This document shows, in pieces, positions 29,713-38,443 of a stretch of 64,000 nt of DNA. The translations under genes were made by a program, and so were the position numbers. Position 1 is the first letter of the stretch; each line of letters begins with the position of its first letter. The stretch comes from Nonlabens spongiae (GTDB lineage Bacteria; Bacteroidota; Bacteroidia; Flavobacteriales; Flavobacteriaceae), in assembly GCF_002117125.1 (NCBI RefSeq), contig NZ_CP019344.1:1702501-1766500 (forward strand). Direction: 5' to 3'. The notes under the pieces are model-generated. The model was not told the origin of the DNA. It saw only the letters and a program-made list of their open reading frames with translations, and did not search any database.

Positions 29713-31518
29713 TTAACCCATTTCTTTTGCTTTTCTCTTGCGCTCATTTTCGTCAAGATAGATTTTACGTAATCTTAAGTGATTAGGCGTTACCTCAACG
29801 TATTCATCCTTTTGAATGTATTCAAGCGCTTCTTCAAGAGTAAATTTCACTGGTGGTGCGATCTTTACTTTATCATCAGCTCCAGCACTACGTACGTTTG
29901 AAAGCTTCTTTGTTTTAGTCAGGTTCAAAACAAGATCGTCTGGTCTTGAATTTTCTCCTACTACCTGACCGGTATAGATTTCTTCACCCGGCTCGATAAA
30001 AAACTTACCACGATCTTGCATTTTATCCATAGAATAAGGAATCGCAGTTCCTTTTTCCATAGAGATTAAAGACCCGTTGATACGTCCCGGAATATCACCT
30101 TTGAAGGGCTCAAAACCTACAAATCTATGGTTCATGATCGCCTCACCTGCAGTAGCAGTAATTAATTGATTACGCAACCCTATGATACCTCGCGATGGAA
30201 TTTTGAACTCGCACAGCATGCGGTCCCCCTTAGGACTCATACTGGTCATCTCACCTTTACGCATGGTCACCATTTCCACAGCCTTACCACTCACGCTTTC
30301 TGGAAGATCGATAGTCAATTCTTCTACAGGCTCACACTTCACACCATCTATTTCCTTGATTATAACCTGTGGCTGACCTATCTGCAATTCATAACCTTCA
30401 CGACGCATGGTTTCTATCAAAACCGAAAGGTGCAATACCCCACGACCGAATACCATGAATTTATCAGCACTATCGGTGTCGTGTACTTGAAGCGCTAGGT
30501 TTTTTTCAAGCTCTTTTGTCAAGCGATCCTTAATATTTCTAGATGTTACATATTTACCATCTTTTCCAAAAAACGGTGAATCATTTATCGTAAACAACAT
30601 ACTCATGGTAGGCTCGTCGATAGCAATAGTCTCCATAGGCTCTGGATTTTCAAAATCGGCTACGCTGTCGCCTATTTCAAAACCTTCAAGTCCTACTAGA
30701 GCGCAAATATCTCCAGCGTGTACTTCTGAGACTTTGGCACGACCCATCCCGTCAAATACATAAACTTCTTTAACGCGAGTTTTTTGTTGGTCTCCGTTAC
30801 GCTTACAAAGCGTTACCTGCTGGTTTTCTTTTATGGAACCTCTTTTCACACGACCTATAGCGATACGTCCGGTGTAGTTTGAAAAGTCAAGCGAAGTAAT
30901 AAGCAACTGAGTCGTTCCTTCTTCAACCTTAGGTGCTGGCACATGCTCAATCACCATGTCTAGAAGCGGCTCGATGTTTTCAGTTTCCTGCTGCCAGTCC
31001 TCACTCATCCAGTTGTTTTTTGCACTCCCGTAAACGGTAGGAAAATCCAGCTGCCATTCTTCGGCACCCAGTTCAAACATGAGGTCAAATACGGACTCGT
31101 GGACTTCTTCTGGAGTACAGTTTTCTTTATCAACTTTATTGACTACCACACAAGGTTTCAAACCTAGATCCACAGCTTTTTGCAATACAAAACGAGTCTG
31201 CGGCATAGGACCTTCAAAGGCATCCACAAGTAACAGAACACCGTCTGCCATATTGAGAACGCGTTCTACTTCTCCACCAAAATCGGCGTGACCAGGAGTG
31301 TCGATGATGTTGATCTTTGTTCCTTTATAATTTACTGAAACGTTTTTTGCCAGAATGGTAATCCCGCGTTCACGCTCGATGTCATTATTGTCAAGAATGA
31401 GCTCGCCCGTGTTTTCGTTCTCACGGAAGATCTCGCAATGGTGTAAAATTTTATCTACCAGCGTAGTCTTACCGTGGTCTACGTGGGCGATGATTGCGAT
31501 ATTTCTTATATCTTTCAT
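29713..31518 (-). CDS. typA: translational GTPase TypA/BipA
   Basis: The 601-residue protein has the G-domain motifs AHVDHGKTTL (G1), DTPGHADFGGEVERVL (G3) and NKVDKE (G4), then EF-G-like domains and the C-terminal domain (RGIIGLRNQLITATAGEAIMNH). TypA binds the ribosome and helps assembly and growth under stress, especially at low temperature. Length is typical (about 600). A good promoter (31541-31548) and a terminator (29654-29688) suggest it is transcribed alone. Confidence 0.97.
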   Translation of the reverse strand: MKDIRNIAIIAHVDHGKTTLVDKILHHCEIFRENENTGELILDNNDIERERGITILAKNVSVNYKGTKINIIDTPGHADFGGEVERVLNMADGVLLLVDAFEGPMPQTRFVLQKAVDLGLKPCVVVNKVDKENCTPEEVHESVFDLMFELGAEEWQLDFPTVYGSAKNNWMSEDWQQETENIEPLLDMVIEHVPAPKVEEGTTQLLITSLDFSNYTGRIAIGRVKRGSIKENQQVTLCKRNGDQQKTRVKEVYVFDGMGRAKVSEVHAGDICALVGLEGFEIGDSVADFENPEPMETIAIDEPTMSMLFTINDSPFFGKDGKYVTSRNIKDRLTKELEKNLALQVHDTDSADKFMVFGRGVLHLSVLIETMRREGYELQIGQPQVIIKEIDGVKCEPVEELTIDLPESVSGKAVEMVTMRKGEMTSMSPKGDRMLCEFKIPSRGIIGLRNQLITATAGEAIMNHRFVGFEPFKGDIPGRINGSLISMEKGTAIPYSMDKMQDRGKFFIEPGEEIYTGQVVGENSRPDDLVLNLTKTKKLSNVRSAGADDKVKIAPPVKFTLEEALEYIQKDEYVEVTPNHLRLRKIYLDENERKRKAKEMG

Positions 31519-31540
31519 AAATCGTGCTTCTTAGCGGCTG

Positions 31541-31548
31541 CAAAAGTA
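31541..31548 (-). promoter_or_regulatory. typA promoter, -7 element
   Basis: TACTTTTG on the minus strand fits TAnnTTTG, about 22 bases before the typA start codon. No clear TTG was found at the -33 position. Confidence 0.55.
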
Positions 31549-31723
31549 CTCTTATTTCTCGGGTATTGCGTTAATTATAAATAAGTTCAAGATTATTTCA
31601 TCTTGTGAGTAGAAATAGCGGTAGAGCCTCAAGTTTGAGACTAGGTCTTATTGGATTTTTTTTTGATGAAGGCTTGAACTGTTGAGGGGTTTAGAAGGAG
31701 ATGATGAGTCTGTTATTTATTAC

Positions 31724-31737
31724 GCTTTCGCGAAAGC
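31724..31737. repeat. palindrome copy 10 (intergenic)
   Basis: ACGCTTTCGCGAAAGCGT, the full 18-bp symmetric form, in the spacer just after the stop of the small membrane protein at 31753 and upstream of typA. Confidence 0.9.
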
Positions 31738-31752
31738 GTAACCTTCAAAATC

Positions 31753-32076
31753 CTACCAGCTCCAGACCCAGATCGCGATATCTTGATAGAAAATCCTTAG
31801 CAAAATCACAACCGCAATACAAGTTCCAGTCAAGATCCAAGAATACCGTTTCTGCAGAATGGAAATGAGGGTAGCGATAAAAATGAGCAGGTGCACCGCC
31901 GCGCTAAAGTAGATCGGGTTGTAAAGGTTTTGCGGCATGAGCGCATTTTCACTCACTGGGTCAAACAGCAGCGGGACTAAAGCGGTAGCGATGATAAATA
32001 AAGAATAAATCGCTACAATCTTAGTACCTATACGAAGGCTACGGTCTGAAAAAATGGGTGGTGTATTATCGCTCAT
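31753..32076 (-). CDS. small membrane protein, three TM helices
   Basis: The 107-residue protein has hydrophobic segments around residues 18-38, 55-75 and 80-100 and no motif I recognise. It lies 23 bases after the DUF6576-tailed rhomboid gene and is probably in the same transcript. Function unknown. Confidence 0.68.
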   Translation of the reverse strand: MSDNTPPIFSDRSLRIGTKIVAIYSLFIIATALVPLLFDPVSENALMPQNLYNPIYFSAAVHLLIFIATLISILQKRYSWILTGTCIAVVILLRIFYQDIAIWVWSW

Positions 32077-32099
32077 AAATGGTGAATCACGGTCAGGGG

Positions 32100-33014
32100 C
32101 TAATCCTTACCTGCTTTGAACAGCGTATCTTTTTCATCTTTGGAAAGACTATCGTACCCACTCGCAGAAATTTTGTCTAAAATCTTATCGATATCGGCTT
32201 GATTAGGCGCTGCAGCTCTGGATGTTTTAGTAGCCTTACCAGCAGTTTTAGTTTTGCTATTGCGATACACGGTTTTCATGCGTGAGCTACTCTTCCTTGA
32301 GCTTGATCTGCGGCTGCGCGATGTACTGGAAGTTGTAGATGACGACTGAAAAAGATTGGCAAAAAAATCACCCACATTTGCTACGGGTTCAAGGATATCG
32401 ATACCGTCTTTCATTCTAATCGCTGCATAATACCCAACGACCATACCGGCGAGGTGACCTAGACCGGAACCAGCTTCAAAACGTGAAGTCAGTGCAAACA
32501 AATTGATTGCGAGGAAAGCATAGCCTACATATTTGAGCTTAATATTGAAAAAGATCAATCGAATCTCACTCTCAGGCAAATAAGTGCAAACAAAAATGAT
32601 CAACGCAAAGACTCCTGCACTTGCCCCCAGTGCGTAGTCAGCACTGAAATAGGATGGTAGTAGAAACGTAGCCAAGGTAAAAGCAGCACCGCCTCCCAAA
32701 ACGCCTAGAAAAAACATACTCAAATACTGTCGCCCTCTGAATATATTGAGGAAAAATTGAGCTGCATAAAACAGGCCTAAAAGATTTCCCAGTAGATGAA
32801 ACAATCCTGAATGTAAAAATGCGTGAGTAATATATGACCACGGCTGCAACAAGGCCGGAACAAATCCAGCAGGCAGCATGAATTGTTCAAACAAGGGCTC
32901 GTAAAAACGTTGCATGATCCAGCCTATAATCGAGGTTATAGCAATTATTGCCATCAATCGACCGCTGGTGTTCCAACTGTTGTATTTACTTTTTGCGTCG
33001 TCTAGAAAACTCAT
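32100..33014 (-). CDS. rhomboid family protease with DUF6576 tail
   Basis: The 304-residue membrane protein carries the rhomboid serine motif ALGASAGVFAL and the catalytic His in GLGHLAGMVVGY. A C-terminal cytoplasmic part is rich in Ser/Arg/Thr, then ends in DIDKILDKISASGYDSLSKDEKDTL, which matches the DUF6576 tail attached to many Bacteroidota rhomboids. Rhomboids cleave TM substrates within the membrane. It follows the second rhomboid gene by 4 bases. Confidence 0.9.
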   Translation of the reverse strand: MSFLDDAKSKYNSWNTSGRLMAIIAITSIIGWIMQRFYEPLFEQFMLPAGFVPALLQPWSYITHAFLHSGLFHLLGNLLGLFYAAQFFLNIFRGRQYLSMFFLGVLGGGAAFTLATFLLPSYFSADYALGASAGVFALIIFVCTYLPESEIRLIFFNIKLKYVGYAFLAINLFALTSRFEAGSGLGHLAGMVVGYYAAIRMKDGIDILEPVANVGDFFANLFQSSSTTSSTSRSRRSSSRKSSSRMKTVYRNSKTKTAGKATKTSRAAAPNQADIDKILDKISASGYDSLSKDEKDTLFKAGKD

Positions 33015-33018
33015 AAAT

Positions 33019-33732
33019 TTAATAAAGACGGTGTTTGTTCATATCGTTTTTTTTCCAGTACCAGATCATGACAAAACCAAAAACTGCTCCTCCGAAATGC
33101 GCCAAGTGCGCCACTCCAGGCGTACTCTCGATGATGTTAAAAGTAGCCAGTACTTCACGACCTATAAAGAAGCCTATCAAATATTTAACTTTAATAGGGA
33201 TAGGAATGAAAAGCAACTGGATCGTCCGGTTAGCAAAGAGATACATGTATCCCGCCATAATTCCGTAAATAGCACCGCTAGCTCCTACCATGGGCGTCCA
33301 GTAATCTTTCACATTATCGGCCACAAGTAATTTCTCGTTGTACGCACTTATAATATCAGCACGCTCGTATCCTTGTTGCATCAAATCTGCAATGGCAAGT
33401 TCATATTCAACAAAATTAATTCCAGCTACGGCTAGAAATGAACCTATACCACTTGCTATGTAAAAGAATAGGAATTTTTTACTCCCCATCCAGGTTTCAA
33501 CATCACTACCCAGAATCAATAACCACAACATATTAAAAAGGATATGGCTCAGATCGATCCGGCTGTGCATAAACATATGCGTGATAGGCTGCCAAAGTTC
33601 AAAATTCGGATTTTTAAAGAACCACAAGGCAAATAGGTCATATAAATCTGGCGCAATAAATACCGTGCAGACATAGAAAACCACATTGAGAATAATGAGG
33701 TTTTTTACCATGGGTGTCAATCGTCCAAACAT
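33019..33732 (-). CDS. rhomboid family intramembrane serine protease
   Basis: The 237-residue protein has the serine motif MVGASGAIYGIMAGY and the catalytic His in GVAHLAHFGGAVFGF, with six hydrophobic helices. It is the shorter of two adjacent rhomboids and lies 1 base from mutL. The pair may form two related but distinct proteases; substrates are unknown. Confidence 0.92.
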   Translation of the reverse strand: MFGRLTPMVKNLIILNVVFYVCTVFIAPDLYDLFALWFFKNPNFELWQPITHMFMHSRIDLSHILFNMLWLLILGSDVETWMGSKKFLFFYIASGIGSFLAVAGINFVEYELAIADLMQQGYERADIISAYNEKLLVADNVKDYWTPMVGASGAIYGIMAGYMYLFANRTIQLLFIPIPIKVKYLIGFFIGREVLATFNIIESTPGVAHLAHFGGAVFGFVMIWYWKKNDMNKHRLY

Positions 33733-33733
33733 G

Positions 33734-35605
33734 CTAGTTGAATTTTGAATTTAAGTTCTCACCCGTGATTTTCACGAAGGTCTTTTTACCGTCAGGAGTA
33801 AGACCAGGTTCTTCACAGCAGAATAGTTTGTTGATTAAATGTTCCATTTCTTCCATTTTCATGGATTCTCCACTTTTTATGCGCATGTGTCGCGACATGA
33901 TCTCGGCGAGGTGACGCTTTCGCGAAAACGTATTTTCTTCCGGCACCTCAACCTCCTGACCGGCAATCACCGCATCTAATACGGATTCCACGTGATTTTC
34001 TTTGAGTTCCAAAGGCAAGCCTTCGATTTCAATAATATTGTCGTCCAGCTTTTTGAAAAGAAAGCCCATTTGTTCCAAATCGCTTCTAAGTTGGGCTAGA
34101 ATCGCAACTTCATTTTTGGATCGGTTCAATTTTATAGGAAATAGCAACTGTTGGCTTACGCTGTTTTGCGACCTGAATTGTTGTAATAAATATTCAAACA
34201 AAACACGTTCATGAGCCCTGCTCTGATAAACCACCAGCAATCCGCTTTGTAAGGTACTGATGATGAATTTACGTTGTAATTGAAAGATATTTCCTTTCTT
34301 CTCTTGACCCTCATCAAATAAGGAAGCTTGCTCGTCGCTGCTTTCTACAATGGTCGCAGATTCATCTGTTGCGGCATAAAGCGCTTCCCATGGCGCAGGG
34401 TCTTTCTTGAAACTTTGAAATGATGTGATTGATTTTGGTTCTCTGGGCGTCGCGGGTCGATCGTCAAAACCAGCATCGCCGCTTCCTACTCGTTCATTCT
34501 TGAACGGATTGAAATTACGGTCTACTTCTATTTTAGGCGTATTTACCGGAGCTGTTCTGGCCACATCATAAGGAACCTCATATTCTGTATCGCGTTCAAA
34601 ATCGATCGCGCTCACCTGAAATTGTCCTAAGGCGTGCTTGACACTTGCTCTAATAATCGCATACAAACTATGCTCATCGTCAAATTTCACTTCCGTTTTT
34701 GTGGGGTGAATATTGATGTCCACGCTATCGCTAGGCACTTTCAGGTATAAAAAATAACTGGGGTTTGCACCATCTTTTAAAAGCCCTTCAAAAGCAGCGG
34801 TAATCGCATGGTGTAAGTAGTTATGTCTTATAAAACGATCGTTCACAAACAAAAATTGGAGCCCTTTCGTTTTACGAGCAAACTCTGGTTTACCTATAAA
34901 TCCAGAAATCGTGACAATCTCTGTCTCCTCTTCTACCGCAATAAGCTTTTCATTGGTTTTAGAACCCATGATGTTAACGATGCGCTGTCTTTTGTTACCG
35001 CTGGGCAGATTAAAAAGGTCGTTGCTGTTATGAACAAAATGCATAGTAATATTAGGATGGGCTAGTGCTACTCGATGGAATTCATCGGTAATATTGCGTA
35101 ACTCTACATTGTCAGACTTCAGGAATTTACGGCGGGCTGGGACATTGTAGAACAAATTGGAAACACTTATCGTTGTCCCATGCTGCATTACAGCTGGTTC
35201 TTGGGAGCTTACTTTGCTTCCTTGAATGTGGATTTCAGTCCCTAGATCTGTATCGGGTTGTTTGGATTTCAAAACCACATGGGCAATTGCCGCAATGGAA
35301 GCTAGTGCTTCTCCTCTGAAACCTTTGGTATGTAAATTAAACAGATCATCAGCCGATTGGATTTTAGAAGTTGCATGACGTTCAAAGGCCATTCGCGCAT
35401 CCATCATGCTCATGCCTTTACCATTGTCAATGACCTGGACTAAAGTTTTACCCGCATCTTTTACGATGAGTTTGATCTCTGTCGCACCCGCATCGATCGC
35501 ATTTTCCAGTAATTCTTTAACCACACTAGCCGGTCGCTGTACAACCTCACCAGCAGCGATCTGATTTGCCACGTGATCGGGCAATAATTTAATTACATCT
35601 TGCAT
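33734..35605 (-). CDS. mutL: DNA mismatch repair protein MutL
   Basis: About 623 residues from the ATG at 35605. The earlier ATG (35620) adds five residues, but QDVIKLLPDHVANQIAAGEVV is where relatives begin. The N-terminal GHKL ATPase is complete: ELLENAIDAGA (N), DNGKGM, FRGEALASIA and HGTTISV. In the C-terminal domain the usual metal motif DQHAxHER appears as YQSRAHERVLFE, so the Asp is missing here. MutL couples MutS to repair. The imperfect palindrome at 33916-33929 encodes FSRKR near the C-terminus. Confidence 0.93.
   Translation of the reverse strand: MQDVIKLLPDHVANQIAAGEVVQRPASVVKELLENAIDAGATEIKLIVKDAGKTLVQVIDNGKGMSMMDARMAFERHATSKIQSADDLFNLHTKGFRGEALASIAAIAHVVLKSKQPDTDLGTEIHIQGSKVSSQEPAVMQHGTTISVSNLFYNVPARRKFLKSDNVELRNITDEFHRVALAHPNITMHFVHNSNDLFNLPSGNKRQRIVNIMGSKTNEKLIAVEEETEIVTISGFIGKPEFARKTKGLQFLFVNDRFIRHNYLHHAITAAFEGLLKDGANPSYFLYLKVPSDSVDINIHPTKTEVKFDDEHSLYAIIRASVKHALGQFQVSAIDFERDTEYEVPYDVARTAPVNTPKIEVDRNFNPFKNERVGSGDAGFDDRPATPREPKSITSFQSFKKDPAPWEALYAATDESATIVESSDEQASLFDEGQEKKGNIFQLQRKFIISTLQSGLLVVYQSRAHERVLFEYLLQQFRSQNSVSQQLLFPIKLNRSKNEVAILAQLRSDLEQMGFLFKKLDDNIIEIEGLPLELKENHVESVLDAVIAGQEVEVPEENTFSRKRHLAEIMSRHMRIKSGESMKMEEMEHLINKLFCCEEPGLTPDGKKTFVKITGENLNSKFN
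33916..33929. repeat. palindrome copy 11, one change (inside mutL)
   Basis: GCTTTCGCGAAAAC; the right arm has A for G. In mutL it reads as Thr-Phe-Ser-Arg-Lys-Arg. Confidence 0.8.
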
Positions 35606-35609
35606 GCAC

Positions 35610-35894
35610 CTATCTACCACTAAAAATACTTAAGTCAAAATCCATAAGCCATAGAAATAAAGCGACGAGAACAATTATGATCACATAAATCCTTGTTCTC
35701 ACATTTGCATCACTCCCCTGTCTAAAATCGTCTATGGCATTATTGAATTTACCCTTCAAATTTGTTTTCTGGACTGTCTTGCGCTGATCGTCAAATTTAT
35801 GTTTGATTTCAAAAGGACGTGAACCATCGCTAGATTTGTAATAACGTGGCTCGTAGTCAAATTTCTTGTTTTTGCGTCTGTGTAGAAGTCCCAT
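35610..35894 (-). CDS. small conserved membrane-anchored protein
   Basis: The 94-residue protein has a basic N-terminal half (LLHRRKNKKFDYEPRYYK) and one TM helix near the C-terminus (IYVIIIVLVALFLWLMDF). Similar proteins next to mutL in flavobacteria are, from memory, sometimes labelled riboflavin synthase subunit beta, which the sequence does not support. Function unknown. It ends 4 bases before the mutL ATG and has its own promoter at 35910-35941. Confidence 0.72.
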   Translation of the reverse strand: MGLLHRRKNKKFDYEPRYYKSSDGSRPFEIKHKFDDQRKTVQKTNLKGKFNNAIDDFRQGSDANVRTRIYVIIIVLVALFLWLMDFDLSIFSGR

Positions 35895-35909
35895 GATGAA
35901 TTGAATTTA

Positions 35910-35941
35910 CAAAGTTACGGTTTACCCATCACAATGGGCAA
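35910..35941 (-). promoter_or_regulatory. promoter of the small protein-mutL-rhomboid operon
   Basis: TTG, 21 bases, then TAACTTTG on the minus strand. The likely start of transcription is about 11 bases before the small gene's ATG. Confidence 0.65.
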
Positions 35942-36058
35942 AGATCGTTCCGTTGCTTTCGCCCTCGCATCACTTTTAGAATCTTAGTCATCAATCACTA
36001 CATATTGTCTTAACCACCTATTAAGAAAGATCCGTTAAAGCCTGTTAATGGAGGTCTC

Positions 36059-36072
36059 ACTTTCGCGAAAGC
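36059..36072. repeat. palindrome copy 12, one change (intergenic)
   Basis: ACTTTCGCGAAAGC in the spacer before the 49-residue gene; the first base is A instead of G. Confidence 0.8.
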
Positions 36073-36096
36073 GTGCTACATTTAAAATAAAAAATC

Positions 36097-36246
36097 ATGA
36101 GCAAAGAAGATGTAAAGCCAGAAAAAACTAGTAAAAGAGAACAGGCTATCAATATGGAAGAGACGCATGGAAAGAAGATCAACCATCAAGTCGCCGACAA
36201 AAAAGAGCACCACCAGCCGCGCGATAGCGTGATGGATCAAAGCTAG
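36097..36246 (+). CDS. 49-residue charged protein
   Basis: The frame starts with MSKEDVKPEKTSKREQ and ends HHQPRDSVMDQS. It is very rich in Lys, Glu, Asp and His and has no hydrophobic segment, so it should be a soluble, perhaps disordered, cytoplasmic protein. It is followed within 8 bases by a strong terminator (36254-36281), which supports it as a real gene. It has no homologue that I recognise. A longer open frame on the opposite strand (36082-36360) is rejected. Confidence 0.65.
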   Translation: MSKEDVKPEKTSKREQAINMEETHGKKINHQVADKKEHHQPRDSVMDQS

Positions 36247-36253
36247 AACTACA

Positions 36254-36281
36254 AAATCTGCTGAAAAGGCAGATTTTTTTT
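36254..36281 (+). terminator. terminator of the 49-residue gene
   Basis: AAATCTGC ... GCAGATTT hairpin with a 7-base loop followed by a T-run. Confidence 0.8.
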
Positions 36282-36311
36282 GCCGCCACTCGCAGAATTT
36301 AAAAAAAGAAG

Positions 36312-36319
36312 TATATTTG
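36312..36319 (+). promoter_or_regulatory. promoter of tRNA-Ser, -7 element
   Basis: TATATTTG, identical to the rRNA promoter element at 2500-2507. It would start transcription about 90 bases before the mature tRNA. Confidence 0.6.
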
Positions 36320-36366
36320 CAGCCGCTTGCGACTAGGGTCGCAGTGGTCATATGGAGCAATGACAG

Positions 36367-36384
36367 TCCCGATAGCTATCGGGA
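36367..36384. repeat. 18-bp palindrome TCCCGATAGCTATCGGGA
   Basis: A perfect palindrome in the 5' leader of tRNA-Ser, unrelated to the GCTTTCGCGAAAGC family. The same motif is, from memory, common in Bacteroidota genomes. Confidence 0.85.
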
Positions 36385-36416
36385 GGTCGAAAGTGGGAAA
36401 CCGCGCTCCACGAAAT

Positions 36417-36501
36417 GGAGAAATGGCAGAGTGGTCGAATGCACTGGTCTTGAAAACCAGCGAGGGTCACACCTCCGGGGGTTCGAATCCCTCTTTCTCC
36501 G
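36417..36501 (+). tRNA. tRNA-Ser (TGA), island integration site
   Basis: Acceptor GGAGAAA/TTTCTCC, a long variable arm and anticodon TGA in CTTGAAA give a class II tRNA-Ser. The last 22 bases form the left attachment repeat, so the gene is rebuilt intact by the integrated element. Confidence 0.97.
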
Positions 36502-36502
36502 C
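36480..36502. repeat. attL (23-bp direct repeat)
   Basis: Identical to 51616-51638. It covers the T-arm and 3' acceptor half of tRNA-Ser, the usual place for tyrosine-recombinase islands. Confidence 0.93.
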
Positions 36503-36523
36503 TGAATATCATTCAGAAATTAG

Positions 36524-36559
36524 AAAAGTCCTGTAAACACTACGTTTATAGGACTTTTT
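36524..36559 (+). terminator. terminator behind tRNA-Ser (island side)
   Basis: AAAAGTCCTGTAAAC faces GTTTATAGGACTTTTT with a five-base loop and a T-tail. It replaces the chromosomal terminator now found beyond attR (51644-51670). Confidence 0.85.
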
Positions 36560-36615
36560 CTTTTGGTACATATCCCAAAATGCACATCCTTTCGCATTCT
36601 ACAAGTGACCTGATC

Positions 36616-36737
36616 GGTGACCTTTTTACAATCTACAAAAGGTCACCTATTTGTTTATAACCATTTGAATTTTAATAAGTTGAATTCAACTAGGTGTCCT
36701 CTAAAAATCGTAAATTAATAACTAAATAAAGGTCACC
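36616..36737. promoter_or_regulatory. GGTCACC repeats before the integrase
   Basis: GGTGACCTTTT (36616-36626) faces AAAAGGTCACC (36637-36647), and a third AAAGGTCACC (36728-36737) abuts the integrase ATG. A degenerate GTGACC lies at 36605-36610. Their place suggests arm-type integrase sites or an operator that would block integrase translation or transcription. Confidence 0.6.
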
Positions 36738-36740
36738 AAC

Positions 36741-37988
36741 ATGAGCAGAACATTTGGAATCCTATTTTATTTGAAGAAAAATAAAGTAGACAGTAACGGA
36801 CAAGGACCCATTTATCTACGAATCACAGTAGATGGGAAAAGAAAAGAAGTAAGCGTTAAAAGACGTATTGAAATTGAAAAGTGGAATACCAGCGCAAATC
36901 GAGCAAAAGGCCGCAATACCTCTATCAAAGAACTCAACACCTATCTCGATATCATTACTTCGAAGATTTATGAGTATCAAAAGGAACTTATTCAAGATGG
37001 TGAGATCGTTACAGCCGAAAAATTAAAAAACAAATACCTCGGTAAAACCATGCAAGGCAAAACCATTCTTCAGGTATTCAAGACTCATAACGACCAAGTA
37101 AAAAAGTTAGTCGGTCAAGACTTTGCACCAGGAACGTTAGAGCGATATGAAACTGTATACCGTCACTTATCAAATTTCATGGAGCACACGTACAATGTTA
37201 TAGACGTTCAGTTAAACAAAGTAAATCACCAGTTCATTACTGATTTTGACTTTTACCTACGCAGCGTAAGAAACTGTGGTAATAACAGTACGGTCAAATA
37301 CATAAAGAATTTTAAAAAGATCGTACGCATAGCTATTGCAAATGGCTGGATCAAGCAAGATCCCTTTTTAAATTACAAGGTAAAGGTCAAAACTGTGGAA
37401 AGAGAGTTTCTTTCTCAAGAAGAAATAGCAACCATGTTCAGTAAAAAACTGCACACCGATCGATTAGAAGTCGTGAGGGATATTTTTATTTTCTGTTGCT
37501 TTACAGGGTTTGCGTATGCCGATGTAAAAGACCTCACTCCAGGACATGTAGTAAAAGGGATTGATGGAGGTATGTGGATTAATACTAGCAGAATGAAAAC
37601 TAAGGTAAAAACTAACATTCCCTTGCTGGACATACCTCTGCAGATCATTGATAAATACAAAGATCATCCAGTTTCCAGTAATAAGAATAAACTCTTACCG
37701 GTACTGAGTAATCAAAAGTCCAATGCCTATCTCAAAGAAATTGCCGACTTATGTGGCATCAATAAGAACTTAACCACGCACCTAGCCCGACACACCTTTG
37801 CTACTACCGTAACCTTGACTAATGGTGTTTCTATAGAGTCAGTAAGTAAAATGTTAGGTCATACTTCCCTTAGAACTACGCAGCACTATGCAAAGATTGT
37901 AGATAAGAAAGTGAGTAATGACATGAACGCGCTTAGAAGCAAATTAAATGCAGACCAGAAAAAGGAAAGAAAACAGCTTTCCAGCTAG
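36741..37988 (+). CDS. int: tyrosine recombinase (island integrase)
   Basis: The 415-residue protein has an N-terminal arm-binding domain, a SAM-like core-binding domain and a catalytic domain with HLARHTFATTV (His-x-x-Arg), LGHTSLRTTQHYAKI (His and nucleophile Tyr). The segment where the first catalytic Arg is usually found reads CFTGFAYADVKDL, with no Arg, as in some Bacteroidota conjugative-transposon integrases. It lies directly inside attL, as expected for a tRNA island, and is followed by a terminator (38010-38044). Confidence 0.95.
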   Translation: MSRTFGILFYLKKNKVDSNGQGPIYLRITVDGKRKEVSVKRRIEIEKWNTSANRAKGRNTSIKELNTYLDIITSKIYEYQKELIQDGEIVTAEKLKNKYLGKTMQGKTILQVFKTHNDQVKKLVGQDFAPGTLERYETVYRHLSNFMEHTYNVIDVQLNKVNHQFITDFDFYLRSVRNCGNNSTVKYIKNFKKIVRIAIANGWIKQDPFLNYKVKVKTVEREFLSQEEIATMFSKKLHTDRLEVVRDIFIFCCFTGFAYADVKDLTPGHVVKGIDGGMWINTSRMKTKVKTNIPLLDIPLQIIDKYKDHPVSSNKNKLLPVLSNQKSNAYLKEIADLCGINKNLTTHLARHTFATTVTLTNGVSIESVSKMLGHTSLRTTQHYAKIVDKKVSNDMNALRSKLNADQKKERKQLSS

Positions 37989-38009
37989 TGAGTTTTCAAC
38001 AAAAACAAA

Positions 38010-38044
38010 AGCCCTGTTTCCAACGAATCAGGGCTATTCTTTTG
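38010..38044 (+). terminator. terminator of the integrase
   Basis: AGCCCTG faces CAGGGCT with a 12-base loop, then ATTCTTTTG. Confidence 0.75.
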
Positions 38045-38176
38045 ATTATTTGAAGATATTTTGATGAAAACTTGTCAATAAATAATGCTGTATATCAGTT
38101 CATTATATAGCATTTTGTCGTAATTTAGAGACGATTTAAATAAAGATTTGCGCCATTCAAACTAATTCACAACATT

Positions 38177-38443
38177 ATGCATCTAGAAGTAATCATAACG
38201 GATGATTTAGAAAACTTCAAAAAAGAAATCATCCAATCCGTAAGCCAACTATTCAACAACCAGCAGCAACCTACGCAATGGTTAAAGAGTGCCCAAGTAA
38301 GGGAAATGCTTAGTATCTCAGCAGGTACGCTACAGAATTACCGCGAGAAGGGACGCTTACCCTACACACGTATAGGAGATACCATTTTCTATGACCGGAA
38401 CGACATCGAGCGCATTCTTAACCAAAACAAAGTAGGATCATGA
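38177..38443 (+). CDS. excisionase-like HTH protein
   Basis: The 88-residue protein carries the MerR/excisionase-type winged helix used by Bacteroidota islands: QWLKSAQVREMLSISAGTLQNYREKGRLPYTRIGDTIFYDRNDIERIL. In such elements it directs excision or turns on element genes. Its stop overlaps the start of the next gene by 4 bases, so the two are co-translated. Confidence 0.9.
   Translation: MHLEVIITDDLENFKKEIIQSVSQLFNNQQQPTQWLKSAQVREMLSISAGTLQNYREKGRLPYTRIGDTIFYDRNDIERILNQNKVGS

Noticed and set aside
36082..36360. 92-residue minus-strand frame with hydrophobic ends
   Set aside because: Antisense to the 49-residue gene and its terminator and crosses the tRNA promoter; the plus-strand gene has better support.
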